Assembly: GCA_002329445.1 (NCBI GenBank)
Contig: DCTU01000304.1
Coordinates: 8,800-29,236, forward strand
Reading direction: 5' to 3'
From: a bacterium UBP9_UBA1432
GTDB lineage: Bacteria; Vulcanimicrobiota; Xenobia; Xenobiales; Xenobiaceae
Length of the DNA: 20,437 nucleotides
Shown: positions 1-8,095 of the stretch, in pieces
Numbering within the stretch: the stretch's first letter is position 1
How the letters are laid out: each line of letters starts with the position of its first letter
Program-made: the position numbers and the translations under genes
The notes under the pieces: model-generated
The model's input: only the letters and a program-made list of their open reading frames with translations
What the model was told of the DNA's origin: nothing
Databases searched by the model: none

Positions 1-43
1 ATTTGCCTCAAGCAAACCGCAACTTTTTGCTCCTGGCGGGGAC

Positions 44-73
44 AAAAAATCCCTCGACGATGCTCGGTCGAGG
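44..73 (-). terminator. Rho-independent terminator after the ETF-QO gene
   Basis: On the minus strand, just after the ETF:quinone oxidoreductase stop codon, CCTCGAC (52-58) and GTCGAGG (67-73) form a perfect 7-bp stem with an 8-base loop. A run of six T residues follows on that strand (complement of the A-run at 44-49). Stem plus U-tract is the classic intrinsic terminator layout and closes the ETF transcription unit. Confidence 0.85.
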
Positions 74-88
74 TTTCCGACCGGGCTC

Positions 89-1771
89 CTAGGACTGCTT
101 GTAGCGCGGCCCGCCGCCGCCTTCGGGCACCACCCAGCGGATGTTGTCGAAGGGGCATTTGCGCTGACAGGTCTTGCAGTGCAGGCAGTTGGAGGCGTTG
201 GCCGGCTTCACCACGCCCTGGATCTCCTCATACACTCCGGCCGGACAGAAGGTGATGCACGGAGCCTTGAAGGTCTTCAGGCACTTCTCCAGGCAGATTC
301 CGGGATCCACGATCCGCAGGTGGGAAGGCTGGTCCTCGCGGTGCTCGGTCTGGGCCATGGCCGTGAAGGTGTCCTTGTCGAACTCCCGGTTGCCCTTGAA
401 GCGATAGTGACGGGGGCGCATGGCCTTGAAGTCCGGTTCGACCTCGAAACGGGGCAGGACCCCCGAGAGCACGCTCAGGGGCAGGCCCAGCAGGTTCCCG
501 AAACGGGCGATCGTCTGACGATAGTTCCGGGCCCGCCCCATCTCGGCCACCAGCCCGGACTGCTCCAGGGCCGCGGTGTACTTCCGGGCCGCCTGCCCGG
601 GTTCGGCCATCGAGCCGGCGATCGCCTCTCCCGCCAGCCTGCCGGAATCCAGGGCATTGTGAAGGCCCTTGATCTTGAGCATGTTGACGAAACCGGCGGC
701 ATCGCCGACCAGCAGGACGTTGCCCTTGCCGAAGGTGCCGGTCTGGGGATCCCGGGGCACCGCTCGCAGCCCGCCCTCGGGGATCATCTTGGCCCCGGCT
801 TCGACCACCTTGCCGCCCTCGATGAAGCGGCGGACGAACGAGTGGTTCTTGAAGTGGACCAGGGCGTCCTGAGGGTTGAAGTCGTTCTCCTGCCAGTCCA
901 GTCCGACGATCATCCCGACGGCGATCTTGTTGTCTCCACAGGCATACATCAGGCCGCCGCCAAACATCCCCGGACCCAGGACCGGGGTCCAGATCGGATA
1001 GCCCAGGGCGTGGACCACGCGGTCGTCCCCGAACTGGCGGTACTGCTCTTCCGAGACGGCCACCACTTCTTTCACGCCGATCGAATACAACTGGACGGCC
1101 TCCCGCTTCAGGCCCGCCTGTTGGACGAAGCGCTCGGTCACCAGGCCATCACAGCCTTCGGCCAGGACGACCAGGTCCGCCCGGATGGTCTCACCGGGGG
1201 CGAAGTTCGGCTGCTTCTCGCCTTCCTTGGTCAAGCCGCGGTCCACCAGACGGACACCGGCGGCCACCGCCTCGCCTTCTCCGGGGACCAGGGCCTCCAC
1301 GGCAAACCCCGTATGCACCTCGACGCCCAGTTCCTCGGCGATCTGCCCCAACCAGCGCGTCAATCGGGAGATCGAGACGATGTAGTCCCCCTTGTGGTCC
1401 ATCTGCCCGGGGCCCAACCCCAGAAGGCCCGCCAGCTTGATCAGGGGATGAAGCTGCAGGGCTCCGCTGGCACCCGGCAGGAAGAGGACGTCGTCCTTCT
1501 GCACGGTGCGCGCCAGGACTTCCTTGGCCTGGTCGGTTTCCCGCCAGCCGGGAAGCGCGCTGTCCAACAGGCGATGGACCGAGGCGGGTTCCAGCACGGC
1601 CCCGGAGAGGTTGTGGTTCCCCAACCCCGGCGCCTTGTCCAGCACCACGATCTCGGCCTCGGGGCGCTCCTTCTTCAGGGCGATGGCACACGCGAGACCG
1701 GCGGGCCCGGCCCCCACGATCAGGACCTGGGTCCGGCTGGCCCGGTCGATGGAATGCAGGTTTTCACTCAT
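89..1771 (-). CDS. Electron transfer flavoprotein:quinone oxidoreductase (ETF-QO)
   Basis: This 560-residue protein would take electrons from reduced ETF and pass them to membrane quinone. The N-terminus has an FAD dinucleotide-binding motif (VGAGPAG, glycines at 20, 22 and 25), followed by the family's NHNLSGAVLEP segment. The C-terminus carries the ferredoxin-like domain: CPAGVYE with Cys509, then Cys529, Cys532 and Cys535, and the family ending WVVPEGGGGPRY. Length and order match the bacterial/mitochondrial ETF-QO family. There is one extra cysteine, Cys539, in a CxxCxxCxxxCP arrangement. It starts with ATG 3 bases after the EtfBA stop, so the two genes are co-transcribed and probably translationally linked. 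As in its relatives, membrane attachment would be peripheral; no transmembrane helix is obvious. Confidence 0.95.
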   Translation of the reverse strand: MSENLHSIDRASRTQVLIVGAGPAGLACAIALKKERPEAEIVVLDKAPGLGNHNLSGAVLEPASVHRLLDSALPGWRETDQAKEVLARTVQKDDVLFLPGASGALQLHPLIKLAGLLGLGPGQMDHKGDYIVSISRLTRWLGQIAEELGVEVHTGFAVEALVPGEGEAVAAGVRLVDRGLTKEGEKQPNFAPGETIRADLVVLAEGCDGLVTERFVQQAGLKREAVQLYSIGVKEVVAVSEEQYRQFGDDRVVHALGYPIWTPVLGPGMFGGGLMYACGDNKIAVGMIVGLDWQENDFNPQDALVHFKNHSFVRRFIEGGKVVEAGAKMIPEGGLRAVPRDPQTGTFGKGNVLLVGDAAGFVNMLKIKGLHNALDSGRLAGEAIAGSMAEPGQAARKYTAALEQSGLVAEMGRARNYRQTIARFGNLLGLPLSVLSGVLPRFEVEPDFKAMRPRHYRFKGNREFDKDTFTAMAQTEHREDQPSHLRIVDPGICLEKCLKTFKAPCITFCPAGVYEEIQGVVKPANASNCLHCKTCQRKCPFDNIRWVVPEGGGGPRYKQS

Positions 1772-1774
1772 GGT

Positions 1775-3862
1775 CTACACAGCCTCGAGCTCTTCCACCA
1801 GCTTCGGGACGATCTCTTCGACGTTCCCGATCAGGTAGTAATCGCACATCTTGAAGATCGGCGCGTTGGGGTCGACGTTGATGGCCACGATGGTCTCGGT
1901 GTTGGCCACGCCGATCATGTGCTGGATGGCTCCACTGATCCCCAGGGCCAGGTACAGCTTGGGGCCCACCGCCGTCCCGGTCTGCCCGACCTGGCGGATC
2001 CTCTCGGTGAAGCCTTGTTCCACCGCACTGCGCGTGGCGCCCTTCTCGACCTCGGTCCCCAGCTTCTTGCCCAGGGCATTCCGCAGCGAATCCAACAGCG
2101 CCTCGTAGTTGTCCCGGTTCTGAAGGCCCCGACCTCCGCCGACGATGACCTTGGCTTCGAAGTTCACCTCGCCGTGGGCGATCTCGGTGGCCAGGACATC
2201 CATGCACAGCTCGTCCGGGGCCAGCTCCACCTCGCGGCGCAGGACCTCCCCGGTGCGGCTGGGGTCGTCGGGGTTGCGCTTCATCACGCCGGGACGAGCG
2301 GTGGCCATCTGCGAGCGGGAATCGACCGTCGAGATGGTGGCCATCACGTTTCCGCCCAGAGCGGGCCGGGTCTGCAGGAGGATGCCGACAAGCCCCTTGC
2401 GGGTGCTGTCCCGGATGTCCAAGGACGTGCAGTCGGCCGTCAGGCCGCACCCCAGCCGGTAGGAGACCAAGGGCGCCAGGACCCGACCCTGCGGGGTGGC
2501 CCCATACAGGACGATCTGGGGCAGGAACTCTTCGATCAAGGCCGCCAGGGCCTTCCGACAGGCCAGCGGATCGTGCTCGGCCAGCAGGGGATGCTCGGTC
2601 AGGTAGACGCGGTCGGCCCCGGCGCGGATCAGCTCCTGCGCCAGAGGCTCGACTTGCGACCCCACCAGGGCGACGCCCACCTTCACCTCCAGAGAGCGTG
2701 CGAGCTCGCTGGCCTTGCCCAGGAGTTCGAAGGTGGAAGGGGTGATCCGACCTTCAGAGTGCTCGGCCACCACCCAGACCTCGCCCTTGAAGGCCGGCTC
2801 GAACTTCCTCATCCCCTCGAACATGTCGTCCAGGGCCTTCTCGCTGAACGTCCCCTTCAGGCTGGTGACCACCTGAGCCCGAAGCTCGTCGGTCATCTCG
2901 TAGAGGTCCTCGATGCCGACCGCGCGCATCCTCTCGGCCAGAAGCCCGAAGGACTCGTTGTCCTTCTCGAGCCCTTCAAAGTTCCGCTCGAAGTTGTGCG
3001 CCCGCCGGCCGGGCAGGACGTAGGTCCTCTCGCCTTGTCCCGAAGCGGCGCCGCCCACGCCCTGGTAGCTCTGGATCAGGGCCTTGGCCAGCTCCTTGGC
3101 ATCGTGAAGCTGCTGACACTTGCGGTTGGTCTTGCCTGGGGGGAAGACCCGGGTCACCTGGGTCTTGGAGCCCTTGCTGCCGACCTGGGTGGCCTGGATG
3201 TCGGCCGCTCCCCACTGCAGGACCTTCATCTGGCGAGCCCGGCGGGTGCCCGCCAGGCTGGCGAAGAGGGGATACTCGTATTTTGCGACGGTGAGGACGA
3301 CCGGATGGTTCCGGGACGCCACCACCTGGCTTCCGCCGCTGATGATGCGCTTGAAGGTGAAGCGCCCATCCTCGTAGGACGCGTCGGTCAGATAGGCGAT
3401 GCAGCCGATCCCGAGCTCCTCGGCCATCTGGGGAGGCACCTGGGCGGTGTCGCCATCGACCGACTGCATGCCGGCGACGATGAAGTAGTCCTTCTTCCCG
3501 CCGAAGAGTTCCTTCTCGATCTTGCGGACCGCGTAGGCCAGGGGATTGGCGGTTGCCACCGTATCGGCGCCTCCCAGGGCGCGATCGGTCAAGAGCACCG
3601 CCGCGTCGGCGCAGCGACTCAAACCGTAGCGCAGGACCTCGTCGGCCATCGGGGGGCCCATGGTCAGGCACACCACCTGCCCCTCCTCATCGCCGCTGAG
3701 CTGCTTCATCCGATGGACGAAGGCCAACGCCTGGGCATCCAGCTCGTTGATGACGTTCTGCAGGCGACTGCGGACCAGCGTGCCGGTCTCCGGATTGAAC
3801 GCGTTGTCGGTAATCTGCGAGACATCCGGAACCTGCTTGACAAGTACGATGTAGTTGCTCAT
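1775..3862 (-). CDS. Fused electron transfer flavoprotein, beta-alpha (EtfB-EtfA) single chain
   Basis: One 695-residue chain carries both ETF subunits. Residues 1 to about 265 are EtfB-like (start SNYIVLVKQVPD, later GMQSVDGDTAQV and a KYEYP segment). Residues about 358-695 are EtfA-like, with the FAD-binding C-terminus (VGGGRGL, GQTGTAVGPKLYLALGISGAIQH, then AINVDPNAPIF). Between them lies about 90 charged residues that I do not recognise. Separate EtfB and EtfA are usually about 250 and 320 residues, so the fusion is a full beta plus a full alpha plus a linker. It would collect electrons from acyl-CoA or similar flavin dehydrogenases and hand them to the adjacent ETF-QO. The ATG start is preceded by an AGAAGG ribosome site. 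The coding frame is intact with no sign of a frameshift. Confidence 0.93.
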   Translation of the reverse strand: MSNYIVLVKQVPDVSQITDNAFNPETGTLVRSRLQNVINELDAQALAFVHRMKQLSGDEEGQVVCLTMGPPMADEVLRYGLSRCADAAVLLTDRALGGADTVATANPLAYAVRKIEKELFGGKKDYFIVAGMQSVDGDTAQVPPQMAEELGIGCIAYLTDASYEDGRFTFKRIISGGSQVVASRNHPVVLTVAKYEYPLFASLAGTRRARQMKVLQWGAADIQATQVGSKGSKTQVTRVFPPGKTNRKCQQLHDAKELAKALIQSYQGVGGAASGQGERTYVLPGRRAHNFERNFEGLEKDNESFGLLAERMRAVGIEDLYEMTDELRAQVVTSLKGTFSEKALDDMFEGMRKFEPAFKGEVWVVAEHSEGRITPSTFELLGKASELARSLEVKVGVALVGSQVEPLAQELIRAGADRVYLTEHPLLAEHDPLACRKALAALIEEFLPQIVLYGATPQGRVLAPLVSYRLGCGLTADCTSLDIRDSTRKGLVGILLQTRPALGGNVMATISTVDSRSQMATARPGVMKRNPDDPSRTGEVLRREVELAPDELCMDVLATEIAHGEVNFEAKVIVGGGRGLQNRDNYEALLDSLRNALGKKLGTEVEKGATRSAVEQGFTERIRQVGQTGTAVGPKLYLALGISGAIQHMIGVANTETIVAINVDPNAPIFKMCDYYLIGNVEEIVPKLVEELEAV

Positions 3863-3900
3863 CGACCGACCTTCTCTTGGAAATGCTTCAGGAGCGCCTC

Positions 3901-3928
3901 GGGCCGGAAGGACCGGAAGGACCGGCCC
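3901..3928. repeat. 9-bp tandem repeat inside a 7-bp inverted repeat
   Basis: CCGGAAGGA occurs twice in tandem (3904-3912, 3913-3921) and is followed by CCGG. The block is bounded by GGGCCGG (3901-3907) and its complement CCGGCCC (3922-3928), so it can fold into a 7-bp stem. It lies about 40 bases upstream of the EtfBA start and downstream of mnmA. It could be a weak terminator for mnmA or a regulatory site, but there is no T-run. Confidence 0.4.
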
Positions 3929-4068
3929 CCGTCCCGGACTCCGCGGACCTGCTGCGCGGACGCCTCAGGCCCGGTCCAGGGCCTCGCCCCTTGGAGGAAC
4001 GCCCCTCTTCTCGGCCGACGGCGAGGTTCCCGCCTGCCGGACGCGCCAGGTTCCCCGATCCATGCGGC

Positions 4069-5160
4069 TCAATGAGCCTCGAGCCCTGCCCCGGCGCCGG
4101 CCCGGGCGATCACCCCTCCGCCCAGGACCTCGTCGCGGCGGTAGAAGACCGCGCATTGGCCAGGGCACAGGGCCCTCTGGGGGCGGTCGAAGCGAACCCG
4201 GACCCGGCCGTCAGGCAGGAGGGTGAGCGCGGCCATCTCCCCCCGGGAGGTGGAACGGAACTGCACCCGAGCCCGGCAAACCGGCTCGTCGACGAGCCAG
4301 TTCACCTCCCCGACCTCCATCTCCTGGTGCAGCAACTCTTCGGCCTGACCGAGGATCAGGGCGTTGCGCACAGGGTCGAGCTCGACGACATAGAGCCGCC
4401 CGCCTCCGCAGACCCCGAGTCCCCGCCTCTGACCCACCGTGAAGAACTCCAGCCCCGGGTGGGTGCCCAGGAGGTGACCCGCCCGGTCCAGGATCGGGCC
4501 GGGGCTTCCGGGTCCGAGATGCTTCCGGAGGAAGGCTTCCTTCCCCCCTTCCGAGACGAAGCACAAGTCCTGGCTGTCGGCCTTCTCGGCCACCGAAAGA
4601 CCGAGTTCCCCTGCGATCTCGCGAACCCGCTGCTTGGGGAGCTCTCCAATCGGGAAACAGGCCATGGCCAACTGGTCCCGGCGCAGACCCGCCAGGAAAT
4701 AGGACTGGTCCTTGCGCGGGTCGCGACCGCGCAGCAGGCGGATCCGACCCGTCCCGGGGTCGGTGCGAAGCCGGGCATAGTGGCCGGTCGCCACCTTTTC
4801 GGCCCCCAGGAGTCGAGCGCGCTCCACCAGGGCCTCGAACTTGATCAGCGAGTTGCACCGCGCACACGGATTCGGGGTCCGACCGAGCCGGGATTCCTCA
4901 AGGAAGTGCGCGATCACGCCCCGGGTGAACTCTTCTCGAAGATTGAAGACATAGTGGCGAATTCCCAGTCGCCAGCAGACCTTCTCGGCGTCCTGCACAT
5001 CCCAGATCGAGCAACAGCCCTCGGCCAGAGAAGGCGCCCCGGAATCGGGGGGGAGCAGGGTCATGGTCACCCCGATCACCTCATGCCCCTCCGCCACCAT
5101 CAGCGCGGCCGCCACCGAGGAATCCACCCCTCCGCTCATGGCCACCACCAGGAGGCTCAT
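4069..5160 (-). CDS. mnmA: tRNA-specific 2-thiouridylase MnmA
   Basis: This 363-residue protein would catalyse ATP-dependent 2-thiolation of the wobble uridine (s2U34) in tRNAs for Lys, Glu and Gln. It has the N-type ATP pyrophosphatase P-loop SGGVDSS (residues 9-15), the TPNPCARCN motif with the nucleophile-type Cys102, and the second catalytic cysteine Cys200 in DSQDLCFVSEG. FFTVGQRRGLG and the C-terminal beta-barrel follow. The open frame extends 38 codons further upstream, but the ATG ending at 5160 is preferred: it has a clear GAGGAGGG site just upstream, and the family N-terminus begins there. A short palindrome (GGCTCA-A-TGAGCC, 4066-4078) sits over the stop codon. The gap to EtfBA is about 200 bases with no gene in it. 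Confidence 0.95.
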   Translation of the reverse strand: MSLLVVAMSGGVDSSVAAALMVAEGHEVIGVTMTLLPPDSGAPSLAEGCCSIWDVQDAEKVCWRLGIRHYVFNLREEFTRGVIAHFLEESRLGRTPNPCARCNSLIKFEALVERARLLGAEKVATGHYARLRTDPGTGRIRLLRGRDPRKDQSYFLAGLRRDQLAMACFPIGELPKQRVREIAGELGLSVAEKADSQDLCFVSEGGKEAFLRKHLGPGSPGPILDRAGHLLGTHPGLEFFTVGQRRGLGVCGGGRLYVVELDPVRNALILGQAEELLHQEMEVGEVNWLVDEPVCRARVQFRSTSRGEMAALTLLPDGRVRVRFDRPQRALCPGQCAVFYRRDEVLGGGVIARAGAGAGLEAH

Positions 5161-5584
5161 CCGATCCCTCCTCGGCGACCGGTGTCCCCAGCATGGCCAG
5201 AATCCGCCGCCTGGCGGCCTTCCGGAACCCGCCCCGTGAGGGGCAGGCCTCGGGCGTCTCCAGGGCAGGAGCACAGCGATGCGCCTGGGCAGGCCGCCAG
5301 GACAGGAACCCCTTCACTCCGGGTCGGGAAACAGGGGAAAACGGCGAGAGGAGCGATTTCCGACAAGGCCCCGGAATCGTACCAGCAACCCGAAGAGCCT
5401 GTCAAATGCGATGCCCTGCCGGATTCCGCCTCGAGAAGCCAGCGGGTTTGCGCCCGACCGCAGACCCAGGCCGCCCTTCCAGATGGCCTCGGCCTGGGAG
5501 CACGGGCGCCAGGGCCCATCCCCCCGGAGTCTCTCGGGCAACGTTCACATTGCGGAAAAGACGGGAGCCGAGAGGCGCCCTAGG
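5161..5584. other. Divergent intergenic region between mnmA and the cupin/2H operon
   Basis: About 420 bases separate the mnmA start (minus) from the chosen start of the cupin gene (plus). No conserved protein is recognisable in any frame; the open frames here read as Arg/Pro/Gly-rich noise typical of GC-rich DNA. No tRNA or familiar structured RNA motif was seen. The region should hold both promoters, but I could not pick -35/-10 boxes with confidence. The right end contains the dyad at 5531-5574. Confidence 0.6.
5531..5574 (+). promoter_or_regulatory. Leader dyad overlapping the ribosome site of the cupin gene
   Basis: CTCTCGG (5531-5537) pairs with CCGAGAG (5568-5574), and the adjacent GCAA (5538-5541) pairs with TTGC (5550-5553), so an 11-base 5' arm can pair with two 3' segments. 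The likely Shine-Dalgarno GAGAGG (5570-5575) lies in the 3' arm, so folding would hide the ribosome site 9 bases before the ATG. The pairing is visible in the sequence; a regulatory role is inference. Confidence 0.35.
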
Positions 5585-7243
5585 ATGGGGAGAGAGGACC
5601 TGCCCCCGAGGGAGACCATCCACTTGCGAATCGATGCCCTGCCCCCCACGCCCTACCGAGCAAGCTTCGCGCCCGCTCCCTCCCGACCCGCCGAGACGCC
5701 CCCCGCCGACCCCCACGAGGCATTCGCAGCAGCCGAAGCCCCCTGGCGGGCCGAGGCGCAGGCCATCTCCGTCCACCAGGCTCCCCCCGCCCCGGCCGGA
5801 AAGGCCTGGTCGGTTTCGGCCTGCGCAGCACGGGCCTTGCCGATCCGCCCGGACGGAGGGATTCCCGTCGAAGCCGAGACCGGCACGGTGGCCTACACCG
5901 GAGAGGCCGCCGAGCAGTTCCTGGGCGTCCAGATGGTCTTCGACAAGGAGACCGAGTTCGTCTTCCCCGAGGGTTCGGTGGTCTCGGTCGAGGTCTCGGG
6001 TGAGACCTGCCTGTTCGCCGAACCCGGCGTGGTCCTCATGGCACCTGGAGCGCAGGCCCGGGTCGATCTGCGGGAGGGCCGCCCCCCTCTGGTCATCACC
6101 TCCGAGAGGCCTCCCGCGTGGTATCGCAAGCACCGCGCCGAAGAGCCCTTCTACGAGGACCTGGCCCAGGTCAACCAGCGACTGGTGGACGGGCGCACCA
6201 CGCTGCGCTCGGCCTTCCGCCCCGCCCTGCTGGAGCAGTTGCTGGAGGGGGGGATCCTGCACGCGGAGGAGGACGGCCGGAGGGTGCGCTGGGAAGAGAT
6301 GCGCCGCCCCGAAGAGCTGGCCCGCCGCCTGGAGCCCCTGGGCCTGGACGAATCCGAGAAGGCCGAATGCGAGAAGGCCTGGTCGGACACCCTGGCCCGT
6401 GGGCTGTATGGCCTGCAGGCGGGGAGATTCCCCCGAGACCGGATGAAGGAGGACCAGGCTCTCCGCCTGACGGAAGCGGGCCTTCTCCACGAGAACAGCC
6501 TGTGCCCCCAGGAACTCTTCTGGGCCCGCTACCACCCCGAAAGCGAGTTGCGCCAGACCCTTGCCGAATCGGGTTTCCAGGGAGCCGAACTGGAGGGGGT
6601 GGTCGACCTCTGGCGGGCCACCAGCCGTGCCGGATATGACACGACCGGACTGGCCTGGAACAAGGATGGAGTCACGCTGTACACGCACCGGGGGCGGCTC
6701 AACATGTGGAGCGAAGAGCCCACCGAGTGGCTGGTCGCCTCCACCTCCTTCACGGGGCAGAGCGAGCCCTTCACCGTCGGGGTCTCGACGGTCCGCGCCG
6801 AAGCCGGCTCGAGCGGACCTCGAGCGTTCCGGGAAATCCGTCCCGCCGAGACCCTGCACCGCCACCCCGTCAGCCAGGGTGCGTCCCAGACCGAAGCCTA
6901 CCTGGTCCACCGGGGAAGCGGGGCCCTGCTGACACTGAGGGATGGCAAGCCTGTGCTGCACCTGTTGGCGGCCGGCGACATGGCCCTCGTGGAGCCGGGC
7001 GTCATGCACTCGGTCCTGGCCGTGAATGGAGACTACGAGCAACTGGTCTTCCAGGTGCCCTCCACCTTCCAGTATGGCTTCAGGTTCAAGGAGTCCCACG
7101 ACTACCAGGAACTGGGGCTGGATTACGAAGAAGTCCTGGCCGTGGCACAGCAGGAGCTGGCCAAGGGCACCCGGGGCGCCGTTGTGATCGCCTCTCCTCC
7201 CCGGGCACAGGGTGCCCCCGACATCCTCGCCGAGGTCCCCTGA
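5585..7243 (+). CDS. Uncharacterised protein with C-terminal cupin domain
   Basis: This 552-residue protein is not one I recognise as a whole. Its C-terminal third looks like a cupin beta-barrel: motif 1 has HxH (His425, His427) and Glu437, and motif 2 has EPGVMH with His475, the usual metal-binding set of 3 His and 1 Glu. Residues about 100-170 are also beta-rich and could be a degenerate second barrel without metal ligands. The middle (about 170-330) is helical and charged. The N-terminal 60 residues are Pro/Ala-rich and low in complexity. No signal peptide or membrane segment is seen. The ATG at 5585 was chosen because GAGAGG sits 9 bases upstream; the frame stays open further upstream, so the start is uncertain. 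Its stop overlaps the start of the next gene (TGATG), so the two proteins are likely made together. Confidence 0.75.
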   Translation: MGREDLPPRETIHLRIDALPPTPYRASFAPAPSRPAETPPADPHEAFAAAEAPWRAEAQAISVHQAPPAPAGKAWSVSACAARALPIRPDGGIPVEAETGTVAYTGEAAEQFLGVQMVFDKETEFVFPEGSVVSVEVSGETCLFAEPGVVLMAPGAQARVDLREGRPPLVITSERPPAWYRKHRAEEPFYEDLAQVNQRLVDGRTTLRSAFRPALLEQLLEGGILHAEEDGRRVRWEEMRRPEELARRLEPLGLDESEKAECEKAWSDTLARGLYGLQAGRFPRDRMKEDQALRLTEAGLLHENSLCPQELFWARYHPESELRQTLAESGFQGAELEGVVDLWRATSRAGYDTTGLAWNKDGVTLYTHRGRLNMWSEEPTEWLVASTSFTGQSEPFTVGVSTVRAEAGSSGPRAFREIRPAETLHRHPVSQGASQTEAYLVHRGSGALLTLRDGKPVLHLLAAGDMALVEPGVMHSVLAVNGDYEQLVFQVPSTFQYGFRFKESHDYQELGLDYEEVLAVAQQELAKGTRGAVVIASPPRAQGAPDILAEVP

Positions 7244-8019
7244 TGAACCTGCTCAAACCCGTGGAACGTTTCTCCTGGAGCGAATACTGCCGGATCCTGG
7301 ACCAGGAACAGTCGGGCTCCTCGGACTGGCTGAGCCGGGTGGCCCGGGGCCAGGAACCCCTGGAGTGGAAGGTTCCCGCTTCGCTTCAGGCCAAGGTGCA
7401 CCCGTCAGGACGACTCCTGCCCTTCCACGGCGACACGGTGGTCTTCCCCCTGGACGAGAAGGGGCTGGAAGAGTGCGCCGCGATGCAGGGGGAGCTGACC
7501 CGGGGCCTGGAGGATCTGTTCGCCGCCCCGCTGGACCCTCAAGACCTGCACCTGACGCTGCACGACCTGAGCAACGGTCCTGACGCCTGCGCCCTGGAGC
7601 AGGAGATCCAGATCAACCAGGCTGCCTGCATGCAGATCTTCACCCAGATCCGGGCTGTCCTGGACGAGCACCCCGATCTCGCCGAGATCCGGATGCGCCC
7701 GATCCGGCTCTTCGACTGCCTGAACATCTCGATGCTGCTGGGCTATGCCCCGGCCACCGAGCGGGATCACCGGCTCTTGCAGAACCTCTACAACCTGTTT
7801 GACGGGGTCCGCAAGCTGGACTACTGGCTGAGGCCCCACGTCACCCTGGCCTACTTCCGTCCCCGCGTGCCGACCATGCAGGAGGTCCAGGAACTGGTCC
7901 GCCGACTGGAGACCCTCGGGCCCGGGCCCGAACTGAGCCTGCCGGTCTGGGAGCTGGCCTATCAGCGCTTCGAGGACATGAACCTCTATCGGACGCGATT
8001 CACCGTGAGAAACGCCTGA
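7243..8019 (+). CDS. 2H phosphoesterase-like protein (LigT/2'-5' RNA ligase-like fold)
   Basis: This 258-residue protein has two short histidine motifs in beta-strand context: His103-Leu-Thr105 (DLHLTLHDL) and His199-Val-Thr201 (RPHVTLAYF), 96 residues apart. Paired HxT/S motifs are the active-site hallmark of the 2H phosphoesterase superfamily, which includes LigT, 2',3'-cyclic phosphodiesterases and 2'-5' phosphodiesterases. The substrate cannot be told from sequence. It is longer than LigT (about 175-190 residues), with about 90 extra N-terminal residues. It is translationally coupled to the upstream cupin gene (start ATG overlaps the TGA by one base), which suggests the two act on the same substrate or pathway. 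No signal peptide is seen, so a cytoplasmic location is likely. Confidence 0.72.
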   Translation: MNLLKPVERFSWSEYCRILDQEQSGSSDWLSRVARGQEPLEWKVPASLQAKVHPSGRLLPFHGDTVVFPLDEKGLEECAAMQGELTRGLEDLFAAPLDPQDLHLTLHDLSNGPDACALEQEIQINQAACMQIFTQIRAVLDEHPDLAEIRMRPIRLFDCLNISMLLGYAPATERDHRLLQNLYNLFDGVRKLDYWLRPHVTLAYFRPRVPTMQEVQELVRRLETLGPGPELSLPVWELAYQRFEDMNLYRTRFTVRNA

Positions 8020-8030
8020 GAACGAAGAGA

Positions 8031-8091
8031 GCCCCGGCCACACCCTGAGGGTGACCGGGGCCCGTGGCCCTCTGCGGGCGAAGAGGGGGCC
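8031..8091. terminator. Bidirectional hairpin terminator region between convergent genes
   Basis: Two hairpins fill the gap between convergent genes. GCCCCGG (8031-8037) pairs with CCGGGGC (8055-8061) around an inner stem CACCC-TGA-GGGTG (8041-8053). GGCCCTCT (8066-8073) pairs, with a small bulge, with AGAGGGGGCC (8082-8091). Position and stem strength fit transcription termination from both sides. Neither side has a long T-run, so efficiency is uncertain. Confidence 0.6.
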
Positions 8092-8095
8092 GAGA

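Noticed and set aside
179..4075. A 1298-codon open frame on the plus strand opposite the ETF genes
   Set aside because: It is antisense to well-conserved ETF-QO and EtfBA, has composition typical of the complement of GC-rich codons (Gly, Leu, His, Asp-rich, no domain motifs), and lacks a ribosome site.
5279..5584. Upstream extension of the cupin protein to an earlier ATG
   Set aside because: The extra 102 residues are Arg/Pro-rich low-complexity sequence with no ribosome site; the ATG at 5585 has one.
5402..7099. A 565-codon minus-strand open frame opposite the cupin gene
   Set aside because: The plus frame has recognisable cupin motifs and is coupled to the 2H gene; the minus frame is compositional.
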